A stretch of DNA of 64,000 bases from Pseudocercospora fijiensis CIRAD86 (GCF_000340215.1 NW_006921532.1:7419910-7483909); one strand, 5' to 3'; positions 34,917 through 46,950 are shown, counted from the first letter of the stretch. The notes: generated by a model not told the origin, from the letters alone. Translations and numbers: made by a program.

Positions 34917-37900
34917 TTTTTAATTATCTGCTAACAGTTCTGTAGGTTTTCTTTTAGTTCCTAAGTGTTTTCTAAATGTAGGTATCCTTTCCATTTAATA
35001 AGGTATTTCTAACCTTGCTAATCTAGGATCTTTTCAACTTTAAACTTATTTTCTTCCTTAGGTTAGAAGTGAAATGTTTCTTAATACGGTGTTTCGGCGT
35101 CTATAGGTTCTAGTATAGAGATATAGAATACTAAGTGGATTTTTGCGTCGTCCGGTAGTTTAAGTCGGTAATTAACTAGTCCTTTAGGCTTATTAATTAG
35201 AAATAGCCCGACTTTAACGTAGTCTAGTTTCTTAGTCGATCTCCGGGTTTTCAGATTCTTTATTAGGAGGTAGACCTTATCCCCCTTTTTTAGCTAAGGT
35301 GCTATTTTTCGTTTAGCATTATATAGTCCCGTAATCTTTTCTTAAGACTCGGCAATTGCCCTTTGCAATTCTTTATGCACCTGCTTTAAGTCTTCTAAAG
35401 CGACTATCGCTTTATCCGCGTATAGATGCTGTAAATACTGTTCCCCGAACAGCTACGGATGTTTCCTAAAATTAGCGAAGAATAGTGTCTCTTTCGTAGT
35501 CTCAGATTGTTAGTTGTTTAGTACAAGTTGTGCTATAGGTAATAGCGATGCCCAATTGTTTTGTACGTAATTAACGTAGTGCCGTAAGTATACCTCTAAG
35601 GCCTAATTCTTAACTTCCGTTTAGCCGTCTGTCTATAGATAGTATGCCGTTAATAGCTTGTGCTTAATTCCAAGTGTCGCTATAAGCGTCTTCTAGTAGT
35701 TTGACGTAAAGAGCTTGTCTCTATCCGTAATATAGGTCTTTAGAAATCCGTAGTATCGTATAAGTCTATCTAGTACGAGGTATCCGAGTTGCTCTGCCGT
35801 ACTTGCTTCGTTAGTAGGAATGAAGTGTGTATATTTCGTAAGCCTATCGACTATAATAAGTATTATGTCGTAGCTATGTCCTATAACCGGATCCTTAGAC
35901 TTCGGTAGCTTCGTAATAAAGTCTATTATAACTTCGTCCTATAGTTTATCTAGTAGCGTCCTAAATTGGATATGTCTATATCTAGCGTGTCTATTAGCCT
36001 TATTACGCTAGCATTGTAGACATTTCTTAATATATTCTAGGACTCGTTATCGCATGTGTAGGAATCCGAAGCTTCGCTTAACTAGTTCTATTGTTTTTGA
36101 AACTCTAGGGTGTCTATTTTCTATTCCGTCGTAGTGTTGTCGTATATACTCCGTAACTCGTTCCTTAGGTACTTAGTATTTCCTATATTCGATTAGGAAC
36201 TGTTCTTCTGTGTCCTAAAGAACTCGTATAATATAGTTGAATTCTTTTGTGTTAGTACTAAGGCTTCCGTCTTGGTTTGCTTTTAATATCTGCTACTATA
36301 CTAGTTCGTAACCCTCTATATAGTCGCTACGGCGGCTTAGTGCGTCGGCTCGTCCGTTCTCGCGTCCTAGGGTATAGCGGATTTCGAACTTGTACTGCCC
36401 TAGTAGCTCCGACTAGCGGGCCTATCTTCGGGTTAGTACTTTAGTCGTAGTAAAGTAAGTTAGATTCTTATAATTAGAAAGAATCGTAAGACTTGGTACT
36501 CCTTCCGCGTATACTCGCTAGTATTGCAGTAATGCAACTATTGCAAGTAGCTCCTTATTATAGATATCGTAGTTCTGTTCCGCGGGTAATATCTTTCTCG
36601 AGTAATAGGCTACCGGGTATCGTTTCCCGTTATGCTCCTATATAAGGTATGCTCCTATAGCCCTATCCGACGCGTCTGTTTCTATCTAGACCGCCTTACT
36701 CCTATCGAATAATCGTAGCGTTAGCGTAGAAACGCATTGCTTCTTTAGCTGCCTAAACGCTTCGTCTTCCTTCGTGCTCTAGTTCTATTGCTTGTCTTTC
36801 TTTGTAAGCTCCGTAAGGGGTGCCGCTATCTTAGAGTAGCCCTCGATGAATTTTCTGTTATAGTTAGCTAATCCTAGGAATGATTGTACGTCTTTAACGC
36901 ATATAGGCGTTAGCTATTCCTATATTAACTTGGTTTTTTCTAGATCGATCCTAATTCCTATAGTACTAATAATAAATCCTAGGAATTTGACTTCCTTCTT
37001 ATAGAATTCGCATTTCTTGGGTATAGTCTTAAATCCTACTTAAGTAAATCGTTTAAAGACGTCCTGCACTATTCGTATATAGTCCGCGAGAGCTCCTTTA
37101 GTATAGACTAAGATATCGTCTATATATGCGATAACGTATATATCTAGAAGGTCTCGGAGGACTTCGTTTACAAGGTCTTAATATAACGCTAGGGCATTTG
37201 TAAGTCCTATAGGCATAACTAAGAATTCGTAAAGCCTATATCTTGTTCGGAATGCTATTATCCATTCGTATCTAGCTGCTATACGTATTGCGTAAAACGC
37301 ATCGCGTAGGTCAATCTTCGTATACTAGTCTAATCTAGTTAATCGGTCTTGTATTTCTTCGATATTCGGTAGTAGGTACCGATTCTTAATTATAATGTCG
37401 TTAAGTCGTCTAAAATCGACTACTAGCCGTCCTTCGTCTAATCCGGCTTTCGGAACGAACATTACTAGTAAGGCTGCCGAGGATGTCGACTTCCGTATCT
37501 AGCCTTTTTCTAATTTCTCTTTTAGCTACTTATCTAGGGTTTTGAGCTCTTTCTTAGACATTGCGTATAAGGGTCCCTATAGAGGCTCTTTCCTAGGCTG
37601 TAAGTGTATCTTATAATCCTATAGTTAGTGTTTAGGTAAGGCTGCCTTGCCTCTCTCCTCTTTAAAGAGTCGCTTCTACTTACTATACTCTTTAGGAATG
37701 TCTAGGTCCGAGATTCTAGTTTCATTCTTCGATAGCGTATAACTTCTATCCTTCCCGTAATTATTATTATAACCCTCCTAACCTAACGGTAGTGTCGATC
37801 CGGGTTGAATACGGTTCTCCGTAATTCCTATCGACGCAAACGTCTTACGAATCGTCCTGCGTTTGTTAATCTTATCTGCCTACGAACGCTGCCGCTATAT

Positions 37901-40200
37901 AGGTTGAATGCCGATTATATAGTCGCATTCCTTAAATGTAAGTACTCCTCTTCTCTAGTCTACGACTAGGTTATACTTTCTCAACTAAGGTATATCTAAT
38001 ACAATGTTATAACTAGCTATATTAGTAACATCTAAGACAATCTCTTCGTAGTGCTATTAGATAGCTAGTAGTAACGGTATCGTTTCTCGTTCTATACTAG
38101 GTAGCGGTGACCTATCTACTACTATAAGTTTATACGCTCCTTCTCTTCTACTTCGGGTTGCGATCCCTCGGCTTTTAACGAATAATTCGGAGGCAAAGTT
38201 CCCGCTCGCTCCGGAATCTATTAATACACTCGTCGGGTGCCCGTTAACGATAACTTTCGTGCGGAAGACTACTATTAATACTTGAGCGCTTTCGGTATTA
38301 AGGAACTCTCTTAGAACGCTCTAATCTAGAGAGTTAGTCCGTTTCCCGACTAATTAGTAGCCTAACGTTATTCTAACTAGTTACGGATCCGTAGTCCTAC
38401 CGTTCGTGCTTCTTCGGTATATAATTTTTCCTCGAGGGTATCGTTGTATATATCCCGTCCCTACGCTGCTATAGCCTTTCGGTATTGCTAATTTAATCGC
38501 TAGACCGTCTAACGCATATCTTAAGTAATAATCGTCCTTTCGTCGGGTAGGACGTATCCGTAGGGCGTAATTATACTTCCTATCGGTACTCGCTCCGTAA
38601 TGAAGTTATAGTACGCGTAGTCTATAGGTATCCGGGGGTGATTCTAGAATTTTGCCCGTAAGCTTATCTAGAAATAATTAAATTAGATAGGATCGACCTT
38701 CCGTTGTCCGTTAACCTTTAGAAACATTTCCTCGTATTTGCGTACTAGATGTAAGGCGATTGTTCGCGCTACTATAGGTGCATCTATTGTAAACGTAAGG
38801 ATCGTATCGTCGTTAATCCCGAATTCGTCTTTACTTTCTTTATTCGTAGTTTCTTCCTCGGTATCTAGACTTCCTTCTAAATCTTCTTACTATTCCTCCT
38901 CTTACTAAGGGGACTCCGGTACTTCTAGGATAGCTCCTAACTCCTCCCTAGGAGGGAATGAAGCTTCCGGATCTCGGTTTTCTTTATCGTCGGCATCTAA
39001 GTAAGATTTATTAATCGTTTCTTCTTCTAACTAGGATTTCGCATCTTCTCGTACGAGTCGCCTAATCTAAGGGAAGAATCCTACTTCTACTTTAGCAGAA
39101 TAATGAATTTAGCATTAGTCGTCGTAATAGAATCTCTAGTAAAGGGCTCTATATACGGGTTCTTGTCGTCGTGCTATTATACAGATTTGTCGTAGCTCTT
39201 CCTTTACGACCTCTACGTAGGTCCTCGGCGCGTTATTAATAGAGTATAGCTCTACTACTATTCGGTAGCCTTCTCTGCCCGAGTCCTTTCGTTGTATTAT
39301 ATTAAACTGTTCGCGTCGTACTATATTCTTGCCGCGGCAGTTCCGTGCTATGTAACCTTCCTTACTATACGTATAGCAAGTCAATCTTCCTACTTTCTTA
39401 GGCGAACTCTTGCCTTTTCTTCCTTTAATTGCTCGACCCTTCTAGGTAGCGTCTAGCTCTATTAGTTGCGTACCGTAGTAGTTGTTCCCTTTTAGTTTAT
39501 CGTAGGTACTATAGTTTCGTCTATTATCGTATCTAGGAGTATAACTAGCTTTTCTAGAAGTCTTAGAATCGTAACGTCGTTCTAAAGCTCGTTCGTAGAG
39601 CCTATCGTCGAGATCGATCGTAACCTTAACTAATGTTCCTATATTATCCATTTTTCTGCCGTCGCGTATAAGCTCGTCTTTAACGTTATTCTTAAGACCT
39701 CGCCGATACATTGTTATAAGAGCTTCATCGTCCTAATCCGTAAGTTAGGCGTATTCCTGAAATTTAGCGGCGTAATCGGCATATAACCCCTTCTAAGTTA
39801 AATGTTAGATAACCCTAACTACGGTAGCAACTTCGTTAGAAGATCCAAAGACCTTCTTTATCGTACGCTTAAGATTTTCGTAGCTTGTAAAGATTCTATC
39901 CGAATTGTCGGTCCCGTTGCTATCTAGATAGGTCCTAAGAAATAGTTTAACCTAATGCTAAGCCCTGCCTCGTATAAACGTCGTTGCGAAGACTAGCTTT
40001 AAGTTATCTTAAACCTAGTTAAACATAAAATACATATCTATCTAGCTAACCTAGGTATCGAATTTGTCTCGGTCGCCGTAATAAAAGTCTAGCTTTCCGA
40101 TCTTAAGAGAATCGTTTCCGGTATAGGTTCCGAGTGTATTACTAGCACTAGAGGTAGTACGTCGAGTACTACCTATCTCGCTAGGGGCGGGAGTTCCCCT
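34917..40200 (-). pseudogene. Gypsy-1 gag-pol relic (zinc knuckle, RT, integrase, chromodomain)
   Basis: Minus strand, 5' to 3': gag with a damaged zinc knuckle at 39,340-39,384 (CYTYSKEGYIARNC, where CxxC and His positions read Tyr); an aspartic-protease region (about 38.0-38.3 kb); RT at about 37.56-36.95 kb with VVDFRRLNDIIIKNRY, TKIDLRDAFYAIRI, EFLVMPIGLTNA and an intact-looking YIDDILVYT box; RNase H (about 36.7-36.3 kb); integrase (about 36.1-35.4 kb); and a chromodomain at 34,920-35,045 (KVEKILD, then KYLIKWKGY). RIP-type stops are fewer here than in the neighbouring elements and more motifs survive. It is the best-preserved pol in the block but still disrupted. Confidence 0.75.
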
Positions 40201-40241
40201 TCCGACTTGTAATAAGGCACTTATCCTAAGGGCGTTTAAAG

Positions 40242-40587
40242 TATTACGGTTACTCGCGACAGATCGTTAGGTGACTTCTTATTACGTATAAGCCGAGGCT
40301 TCTTTAGAGAGGCTAATATAAGCGGGAGGCAGAGATAGAATAATTAGTACAAAGGTAATTCCAATTAGTAAGTAGGTAACATAAGTTGAACGCCTCGAGC
40401 TATAAGGGCATCCCGGCGTTCCTAAATATAAAGGAGATATCTTATCTATAGTCGTAAGCGACGTAAGCGACGCTATCGCTCTCGACCGCTCCTATCGCTC
40501 CTAGTAAGATAGAGCGACAGCTCAGCCTACTAGTCTTAGCGTCGCTCTAAGATTATATAAGGACTCTAACTAATCAGATCCGTAATA
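40242..40587 (-). repeat. Gypsy-1 5' LTR (346 bp)
   Basis: It pairs with 20,010-20,355. Followed on the plus strand by the CAGAT duplication and then the Copia leader. Confidence 0.9.
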
Positions 40588-40662
40588 CAGATTAATACGA
40601 ATCAAACGATCTAAAAATATTAACGATACGACCGTTACGAGTCGAGAAATCTAACGATAAAG

Positions 40663-43600
40663 ATGTCTACTACCGAGACGACTATCGGCGCGGTAAAGGG
40701 AATTCCGCAACTTACTACTAAGAATTATACTATCTAGATCGATCTAATTTAAGACTATCTATCCGGACAAGGCCTTTAGAGGTATAGGTACGGTATACCG
40801 GAATCTATAAGCTAAGATACGGCTAAAGTAAGAGAGGCTAAAAAAGAAGACGTAAAAGCGGTTGCGTTTATTAAGTCTACGGCCGGGGATAAGCGTATAC
40901 ACCTCCTAGGACTACGTACGACTAAGGAGGTAATCGATAAGATAAAGGAAGTAAGCGAGGTATCGACAAAGGAACGGGTTTCGACGCTACTCTCCCGTTT
41001 CTATTCCTTTAAAGCACTTAAGGATATCGATACTACGGCTTTAGCTCTTACGCAAATCTAATCCGAGATTAAGGCCGCGGATAAAGACGAAGTTCCCTCG
41101 GAGGCCTCTAAGAAGGTAGTCCTTATTTCGTCCTTAGGAGAAGAGTATTCGTCTACCGTATTCGCCTTAAAGGCGGCCGGTTTATCTACTCTTTCCTACG
41201 AGGAACTAGTTTAGCGACTACGGGACGTTAAATATACTATTACTACTTCTAAAGGCGACGAAGTAGTAGCCCGATATACTAAGGAAGCGGCGAAAGATAA
41301 GGCTAGTAACGGAAAGAAGGGTAATACGACTAATACGCCTAACAAAGCTAAAAGAAAGACGTGTTACTATTGCTAAAAGGTCGGGCACTTTAAACGGGAC
41401 TATAAGAAATATAAATGGGACTAAAAGAACGGAAAAGTCTAGGAAAATAAGGAGGAATCTAAGATCGCGGCTTAGACGGCTATCGATTCTACGACTCGAC
41501 TATCTAATAAAGGGGATTAGATCCTAGACTCCGGATGCACTAGACATATGTCTAACGACAAGAACTACTTTACGGACTATAAGGAAATAACCGGAAAAGT
41601 TACTCTAGCGAACAGTAAAACAATAAAGGTCGCGGGATCCGGTATAATCCTTGTCCGGTTTAAAGGAATTCCGACTACGATTCCGGACGTTATATACGTA
41701 CCGGAGATCGGTTATAACCTGCTTTCGATAAGCCAACTCTCGGAACGAGGTATTACGACTCTATTTACTAAAGAAGGGGCTATACTTCGAAGAGGAAACA
41801 AAGAACTAGTAAAAGGAGTACGCGTCGGAAGGTCCTATGTTCTAAAGGAATCCGAGTCTATCAAGACTTCGAGAATAGCTACTACTACGACTAAAGGTAC
41901 TACGCTACTTTAGCACCGACGCCTAGGACATCTAGGAGACGAAAAACAACGAAACGTATATAAAGTACTACTAGGAGTCCCGGAGCTTTCGACGTTAAAT
42001 AAGTCTTGCGAGACTTGTATTACTACGAAGTCCGATAGACGACAAAGTCGAGAAGAACCCAAAAAGGCAGACTATTGCCTAGATAGGGTATATATCGATT
42101 TTTAGGGTCCGTATAAGTATAGTACCTTAGGAGGAAACAGGTATATACTAACGATTACGGACGACGCTACGAGACGGTTAGATATCCGTCTTACTCGCTA
42201 TAGAAGCGACGTATACGAAGCCTTTAAGGCTTAGAAAAACGAGGCCGAACTCGAAACCGGGAGGAAACTAAAGGCCGTAAGAATCGACAACGCTCCGGAG
42301 CTTATTAAAGCTCTTAAGGCCTATCCGGGACTACGAATCGAAACAACGACGCCCTATACTCCGGAACAAAACGGAGTAGTAGAGAGACAAAACCGTACTA
42401 TTATAACTAAGGTACGGGTAGCTTTAGAAGGGTCCGGATTACCTAAACGATTTTAGGGCGAAGCGGCCTATACGGTTACCTATTTACATAATAGGCTACC
42501 TATTAAAGGAAAAGATATAACTCCCGAGGAGCTCTATACCGGAAGAAAGCCTAGCGGAGAACACTTACGGGTATTCGGCTACCTAGCCTATCCGTTTATT
42601 CCTAAAGAGAAAAGGAAAGACAAGCTAGAAAAGACGGCATTCCTAGGAATCTTCGTCGGATATACGAAGTCTACGAAACAGTATAGGATCTATAATCCTA
42701 AGACGGACGCTATCGGGATCTATACTAGCGTTAAATTCGACGAATCGACTAAGGGAAGTAGCCTACTATCCGGAGAAGAGCTACCTACCCTACGGCCTAT
42801 TACGGACAACGACGACGGAGATATCGATATCCTAGATAAAGGAGAGTCTCGAGAAGTAGAGGAAGTAGAGGGAGACTCCGAAGCCGAAGATAATACTACG
42901 AAACCGCAAGACGAAGAAGACGGTTTAAATAAAAACGACGACGAAAGGTCTACTACTCCTACGGCTTCTACTACTACGGATTTAAACGAAGGGGAACTAC
43001 GAAGGTCTACGAGGTTCCCTAAAGCACCTAAGAGACTAAGGGACGAAATAGGGCTAGTAGCTCTAAAAGTCGACTATCGAAAGGCTTTCGAAATACCTAC
43101 CCCCGAGACCTATACGGAGGCTATTACCGGCCCTTACTCCCGATAGTAGAAAGACGCTATTAAAGAACACATCGAGTCCTTAACGGCTAACAATACCTAC
43201 GAGATTGTCGACTATCCTAAGCCGAAGGACGGAAAAGGGCAAATAAACGTTATTACTCCGAAATGGGTTTTTAAAGTAAAAATACTACCGAACGGACAAA
43301 TCGATAAATTTAAGGCGAGATTAGTAGGAAAGGGCTTTACGCAACGCTACGGAATCGATTACTTTAAGACGTTTTCTCCGGTAATACGTCTCGAAAGCCT
43401 ACGCCTTCTCCTAGCTATCGCCGCTAGTAAAGGACTTACTATATTCCAAATGGACGTAGTAAGTGCCTACCTACTAGGAGAACTAACGGAGGAAGTCTAC
43501 CTAGCTATCCCGGAAGGCCTAGATGTTCCCGGAACTAATAAAGTACTTAAACTCCTAAAAGGAGTACCGGGACTAAAACAATCCGGACGAGTTTAGAATA

Positions 43601-44740
43601 AGACTATTACGGCCTTCTTTAAAGAATACGACCTCTACGCTATACCCGCGGATTAATCGGTCTTCGTTAATAGCGACTATACGCTAATAGTCGCGTTATA
43701 CGTCGACGATCTTATTATACTAGCGAAGACAGAGGCGGAGGTTAAACCGCTAAAGGACGGGCTTATACAGAGGTTCGAAATAAAGGATCTAGGTCCCGCT
43801 AAGTTTATACTAGGCGTACGAATCGAGAGAGAGGCCGACGGATCTATACTACTAGATCAAAGGCACTATATCGAAAATACGCTTAGAGAAGAGAGCTTAG
43901 ATCTAGACGAAACCTTCCGAGTATCGACTCCGGCAAACGGATATACGAATTTACTACCTATAACAAAGGACGAGGAGGTAGTAGACGTCCGGAGATACTA
44001 ACGACTTATCGGAAAACTAAATTAGACCGTACGAGCTACGAGGCCGGATATATCTTTTCTAACGCAGAGACTAAGCCAATCTACGGTAAATCCGGCTAGG
44101 AGACACTACGACGGAGATATCTACGGCCTTAGATACCTAGGGAACACTCGGGACTACTATATAAAGTATAGTCCTATCCCGAAGAACGAAAACAATACGA
44201 GTACTCTAGTTACTCGTCTACCGGTTATTTATACCGATTCGGATTACGCGGCGGACTTAACTAGGAAGTCAACGATAGGATATATATCCCTACTAGCCGG
44301 AGGACCTATATCTTAGTCTACTAAACTACAAAGGTCCGTAACGACTACTACTACGGAAGCCGAATACTTAGCGCTATCCTACGCCGCAAAAGAAGCTATT
44401 TAGATCCGAAATTTCCTTAAGCAAGTCGGATACCTTACGGAAGACGACTATAAAGAACCTACGATTATCTACGGAGACAATAAGGCGGCTATCGCTTTAG
44501 TACGAAATCCGGAATTTTATTCTAGAACGAAACATATCGACGTAGCGGCACATTACGTACGGGAACTAGTCGAGGACAAGCTAGTCGATATAAAGTATAT
44601 TCCGATAAAGGACTAACTCGCGGACTTCCTTACTAAGCCCCTAATAAAAGGGAAGTTCGAAGAAAACGTAAAAAGAGTCCTAGGGACAATAAAAACGATT
44701 AAGAAGGATTAGGACTTAGCTATTTAGTTTACGGCTAAAT
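40663..44740 (+). pseudogene. Copia gag-pol relic
   Basis: An ATG at 40,663 opens a single frame of about 1,350 codons broken by TAG/TAA. Gag ends with a zinc knuckle (about 41,361-41,405: CYYC-stop-KVGHFKRDY, the last Cys read as Tyr). Protease shows ILDSGCTRHMSND (about 41,524). Integrase has HRRLGHL...CETC (HHCC zinc domain, 41,913-42,040), VRIDNAPELIK and PYTPEQNGVVERQNRT. RT (43.2-43.85 kb) shows KWVFKVK, KARLVGKGFTQ, QMDVVSAYL and the catalytic YVDDL. RNase H (44.2-44.6 kb) shows YTDSDYAADL and TKHIDVAAHYVREL. Domain order PR-IN-RT-RH is diagnostic of Ty1/Copia. The frame is intact except for RIP-type stops. Confidence 0.85.
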
Positions 44741-44756
44741 AGCTAAGTAGAGGGAG

Positions 44757-44945
44757 TGTTAGAATACTTAGGAATGTACGAGTCTAGTTAGATTTATAAG
44801 CAAGAGAAGGAGAAGGAAGTTGCGAGGTTATTTACTTACGGCTTAGTAATAGCTTGTAATTCTTGGCGCTAGGGTATATAAGTAGCTAGTAAGTCCTTTG
44901 TTCGAATAGCAAGCAATTCTATCGGTTTACCGCTTATCTATAATA
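44757..44945 (+). repeat. Copia 3' LTR (189 bp)
   Basis: It pairs with 19,628-19,816, is preceded by the purine tract AGTAGAGGGAG and followed by GTAAG. Confidence 0.9.
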
Positions 44946-44950
44946 GTAAG

Positions 44951-46440
44951 GAACAATTTAGGGATACTATTCGTATCGATAGTATAGCGCTATTCTAAGG
45001 CTATCGGAGGTAGTGCTCTACTAGCTTCTATATCCTTATCTCTACTCTTGTTCTTAGCTCTTATAGCCTCCTTACGGCCTTCGTTAAACGCTTGTTAGAT
45101 TTAGGCCTATATCTCGATCTCGTAAGCCTCGCGCTACTCGTCTAGTGCCCTCTATAGACGTATACGATCCGTAGCTCGATTATTATCTGCCTTAGTACGT
45201 TGCTCGGCTAGCTACTAAGCTACCTAGGACTTTATTTATCTAATTTTATCTCGCTGTTTAGCGCCGGCTATACCGTTCGCCGGTGCTATAGATCCTAGAG
45301 CCTACTTGCCCGATATATCTTCTCCCTCTAGCTAGGAATCCGGTAGTAAGCTAAGTATCGAACTACTAGACACCGAGATTAATAAGCTCTCGCGAGGCTT
45401 AGGAGGCGGGTCGTCTTTACGAAAGGTACCGAAATTCTTAAAAACGTTACCCGTTAGCGGGTTGATTTTAAAAGACTCCCTACGTCTATTAGGCTTAGCT
45501 TAGCCTAAGTTCTCGTCCTTAATTAAGCGACGGACGCCCTACTTCTCTAGTCGTAGAGGGATATAAACCTTACGGCGACGTAGCTAATTCTCGCCTATAG
45601 CCGGATTCTTATTAGTAGACTTAAGGTATTCTACTAGCTACTAAGCGAAGTATAGGCTATCCGACTAGTACGAAGTTAGGCGATATACTTATCGTATAGC
45701 GGAAAGCGATAGGGAGTTATCGTTAACCTACGAACTAATAATCTTAGCGCATATCTAAGGTTTAGGAGTCGCGTCTTTGTCTGTATCCGGAATACGGGAC
45801 TATAACCTTAGGCGACGTAGAGGTTTAGCCTCCTCCGGATTCTCGTACTACTCGGTAATAGCGATAACTCTATACCTAAGATCCTTCTTAAATAGCTTGT
45901 TTAGATACTGCCTTAGTTTCGAGAAGGCTAATAGTATATATATTATATAAACTAGGTAGTATCTATCTTCCTTTAATTCGGGAAGAGTGCAATCTTCCTA
46001 GGCTATAGGCGGCGGGTCGTTCGGAGATTCCTAGTCCTTTAATGCTATAAGCTCCCTTATTAAGGCGTAGATATTGCTACTAAGAGACGGAATAGGGTAC
46101 TATCTTAATATTAACCGTAGGTATAGACGTAGTAGCTACCGTAAGAGTAATCGGAACCTTCTATATACTTGTACTATAAAGGGAAGTTAGGAGGGTTAGG
46201 TGCCCGGCTCTTACTAACTAGAACTAACGCTCCTACCCTTAGTAAGTAAGGTGTTAATAGAGGGAGCGTAAAGCGCGCTACGGCGCTAGGCTAGGTCTAT
46301 CGTCGATCTCCGAGTCGATTCGCTTATAGATCTCGTATATTCTATACTAAATTATAGCCTCTTTTTTTATAGCGTAGCTACGGCGTTCTATAGTGCGGAA
46401 AGTAGTGTTAGAGTAGTTCGTTAGGATTCTCCTTCGGCGC
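44951..46440 (-). pseudogene. Outer Gypsy 5' part (gag-like)
   Basis: Minus-strand coding-like sequence with TAG-type stops, rich in Arg, Lys, Ala and Asp/Glu. It includes PAIGEN-stop-LRRRKVYIPLRLEK and a RAKNKSRDKDIEASRALPP stretch, and joins 19,627 in frame when the Copia and one GTAAG are removed. I do not recognise a specific gag domain. The start is not defined. Confidence 0.45.
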
Positions 46441-46550
46441 GGAGGACTTTTCGCCTTAGAGAGGGAAATAGTAAACTATAGTTTAGATAGTCTATTTAGA
46501 GATAGTTAGTACGTATTTTTACGCTAGTACTCGAAGCGAAGCTACTATTT

Positions 46551-46688
46551 TATTATATATCGTATATTATAAAGTAGATAATTATTCTAAGTCTATCTAG
46601 GCTTAGAGAAGTATATACTATAGGAGGCTAGGGCCTCCTACCTAGCCTATACCTATGCCTACCTATACCTATATCTATCTTTATAATA
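46551..46688. repeat. 138-bp dispersed repeat, right copy
   Basis: It matches 6,831-6,968 and has the same AGGAGGC-TAGG-GCCTCCT hairpin. TG and CA sites kept in the left copy are TA here, so this copy is more heavily mutated. Confidence 0.6.
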
Positions 46689-46950
46689 TCTATAGTCTAG
46701 TCGAAGAACTCGTACTTAGGCAACTCGCGCTTCTACTTCGGCGGCTTATCTAATTCGAACACTATTATTACGAGAACAAGGAATATTAACACTTCTTCTT
46801 CTTCTAGCGATATAGTAGCGATTAGTATATAAAGAGCTAGGGTAGGCGCGGCGCAAAACGCGATATCTATATAGTAATACGCGTAGAGAGATATAAAGCA
46901 CGGTCCACTGCTATAAACGGCTATTCCGAGTCCTCGTACGACTATATCCG
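46689..46950. other. RIP-affected tail of the repeat block, no gene seen
   Basis: This stretch is CpA-poor and TpA-rich without a recognisable ORF. CpA/TpG frequency returns to normal between about 46,895 and 46,955, marking the right boundary of the decayed block. Confidence 0.5.

Larger units (their letters stand above)
20010..40587 (-). mobile_element. Gypsy-1: chromovirus nested in the Copia leader (minus strand)
   Basis: It has 346-bp LTRs at 20,010-20,355 and 40,242-40,587 with a CAGAT duplication. Gag-pol reads on the minus strand from about 40.2 to 34.9 kb. A purine tract (minus strand AAGGAGGGGGATAG, at 20,356-20,369) abuts the left LTR, confirming minus orientation. A short plus-strand ORF lies between that tract and the pol 3' end, and the giant Gypsy-2 inserted into it. 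Without Gypsy-2 the element is about 6.9 kb. Confidence 0.9.
19628..44945 (+). mobile_element. Copia LTR retrotransposon, interrupted by nested Gypsy elements
   Basis: The element is bounded by 189-bp LTRs (19,628-19,816 and 44,757-44,945) and a GTAAG duplication. Gag-pol lies at 40,663 to about 44,740, and a purine tract AGTAGAGGGAG (44,746-44,756) precedes the right LTR. The leader between the left LTR and gag is split at 20,009 by the minus-strand Gypsy. Removing that insertion (20,578 bp plus a 5-bp TSD) leaves a 4.7 kb element, an ordinary Copia size. It sits in the gag region of the older outer Gypsy. Confidence 0.9.
7045..46440 (-). mobile_element. Outer Gypsy chromovirus (interrupted, decayed, minus strand)
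   Basis: Coding-like minus-strand sequence occupies about 44,951-46,440 (5' part) and 7,045-19,627 (3' part). The two are separated by the Copia insertion; the frame reads through when the insertion and one TSD copy are removed. Reading 5' to 3' on the minus strand: a basic, low-complexity gag-like region (46.4-44.95 kb plus 19.6 to about 17.7 kb), reverse transcriptase (about 16.45-15.6 kb), RNase H region, integrase (about 14.45-13.2 kb), chromodomain (about 12.94-12.86 kb), then a large extra coding region (about 11.75-7.05 kb). I found no convincing LTR pair for it. The paired 138-bp repeats near its edges lack matching flanks and were not accepted as LTRs. Boundaries are approximate. Confidence 0.6.

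Noticed and set aside
6831..46688. 138-bp repeats as LTRs of the outer Gypsy
   Set aside because: No matching target-site duplication; both copies share TATTA upstream, and no purine tract lies at the expected inner edge.
1..46950. Long frames with only TAG stops, suggesting a reassigned amber codon or readthrough
   Set aside because: TAG terminates the nearby ARP9 and AGM1 genes, TAA stops also occur, and LTR comparisons show the stops arise from CpA/TpG-to-TpA mutation.
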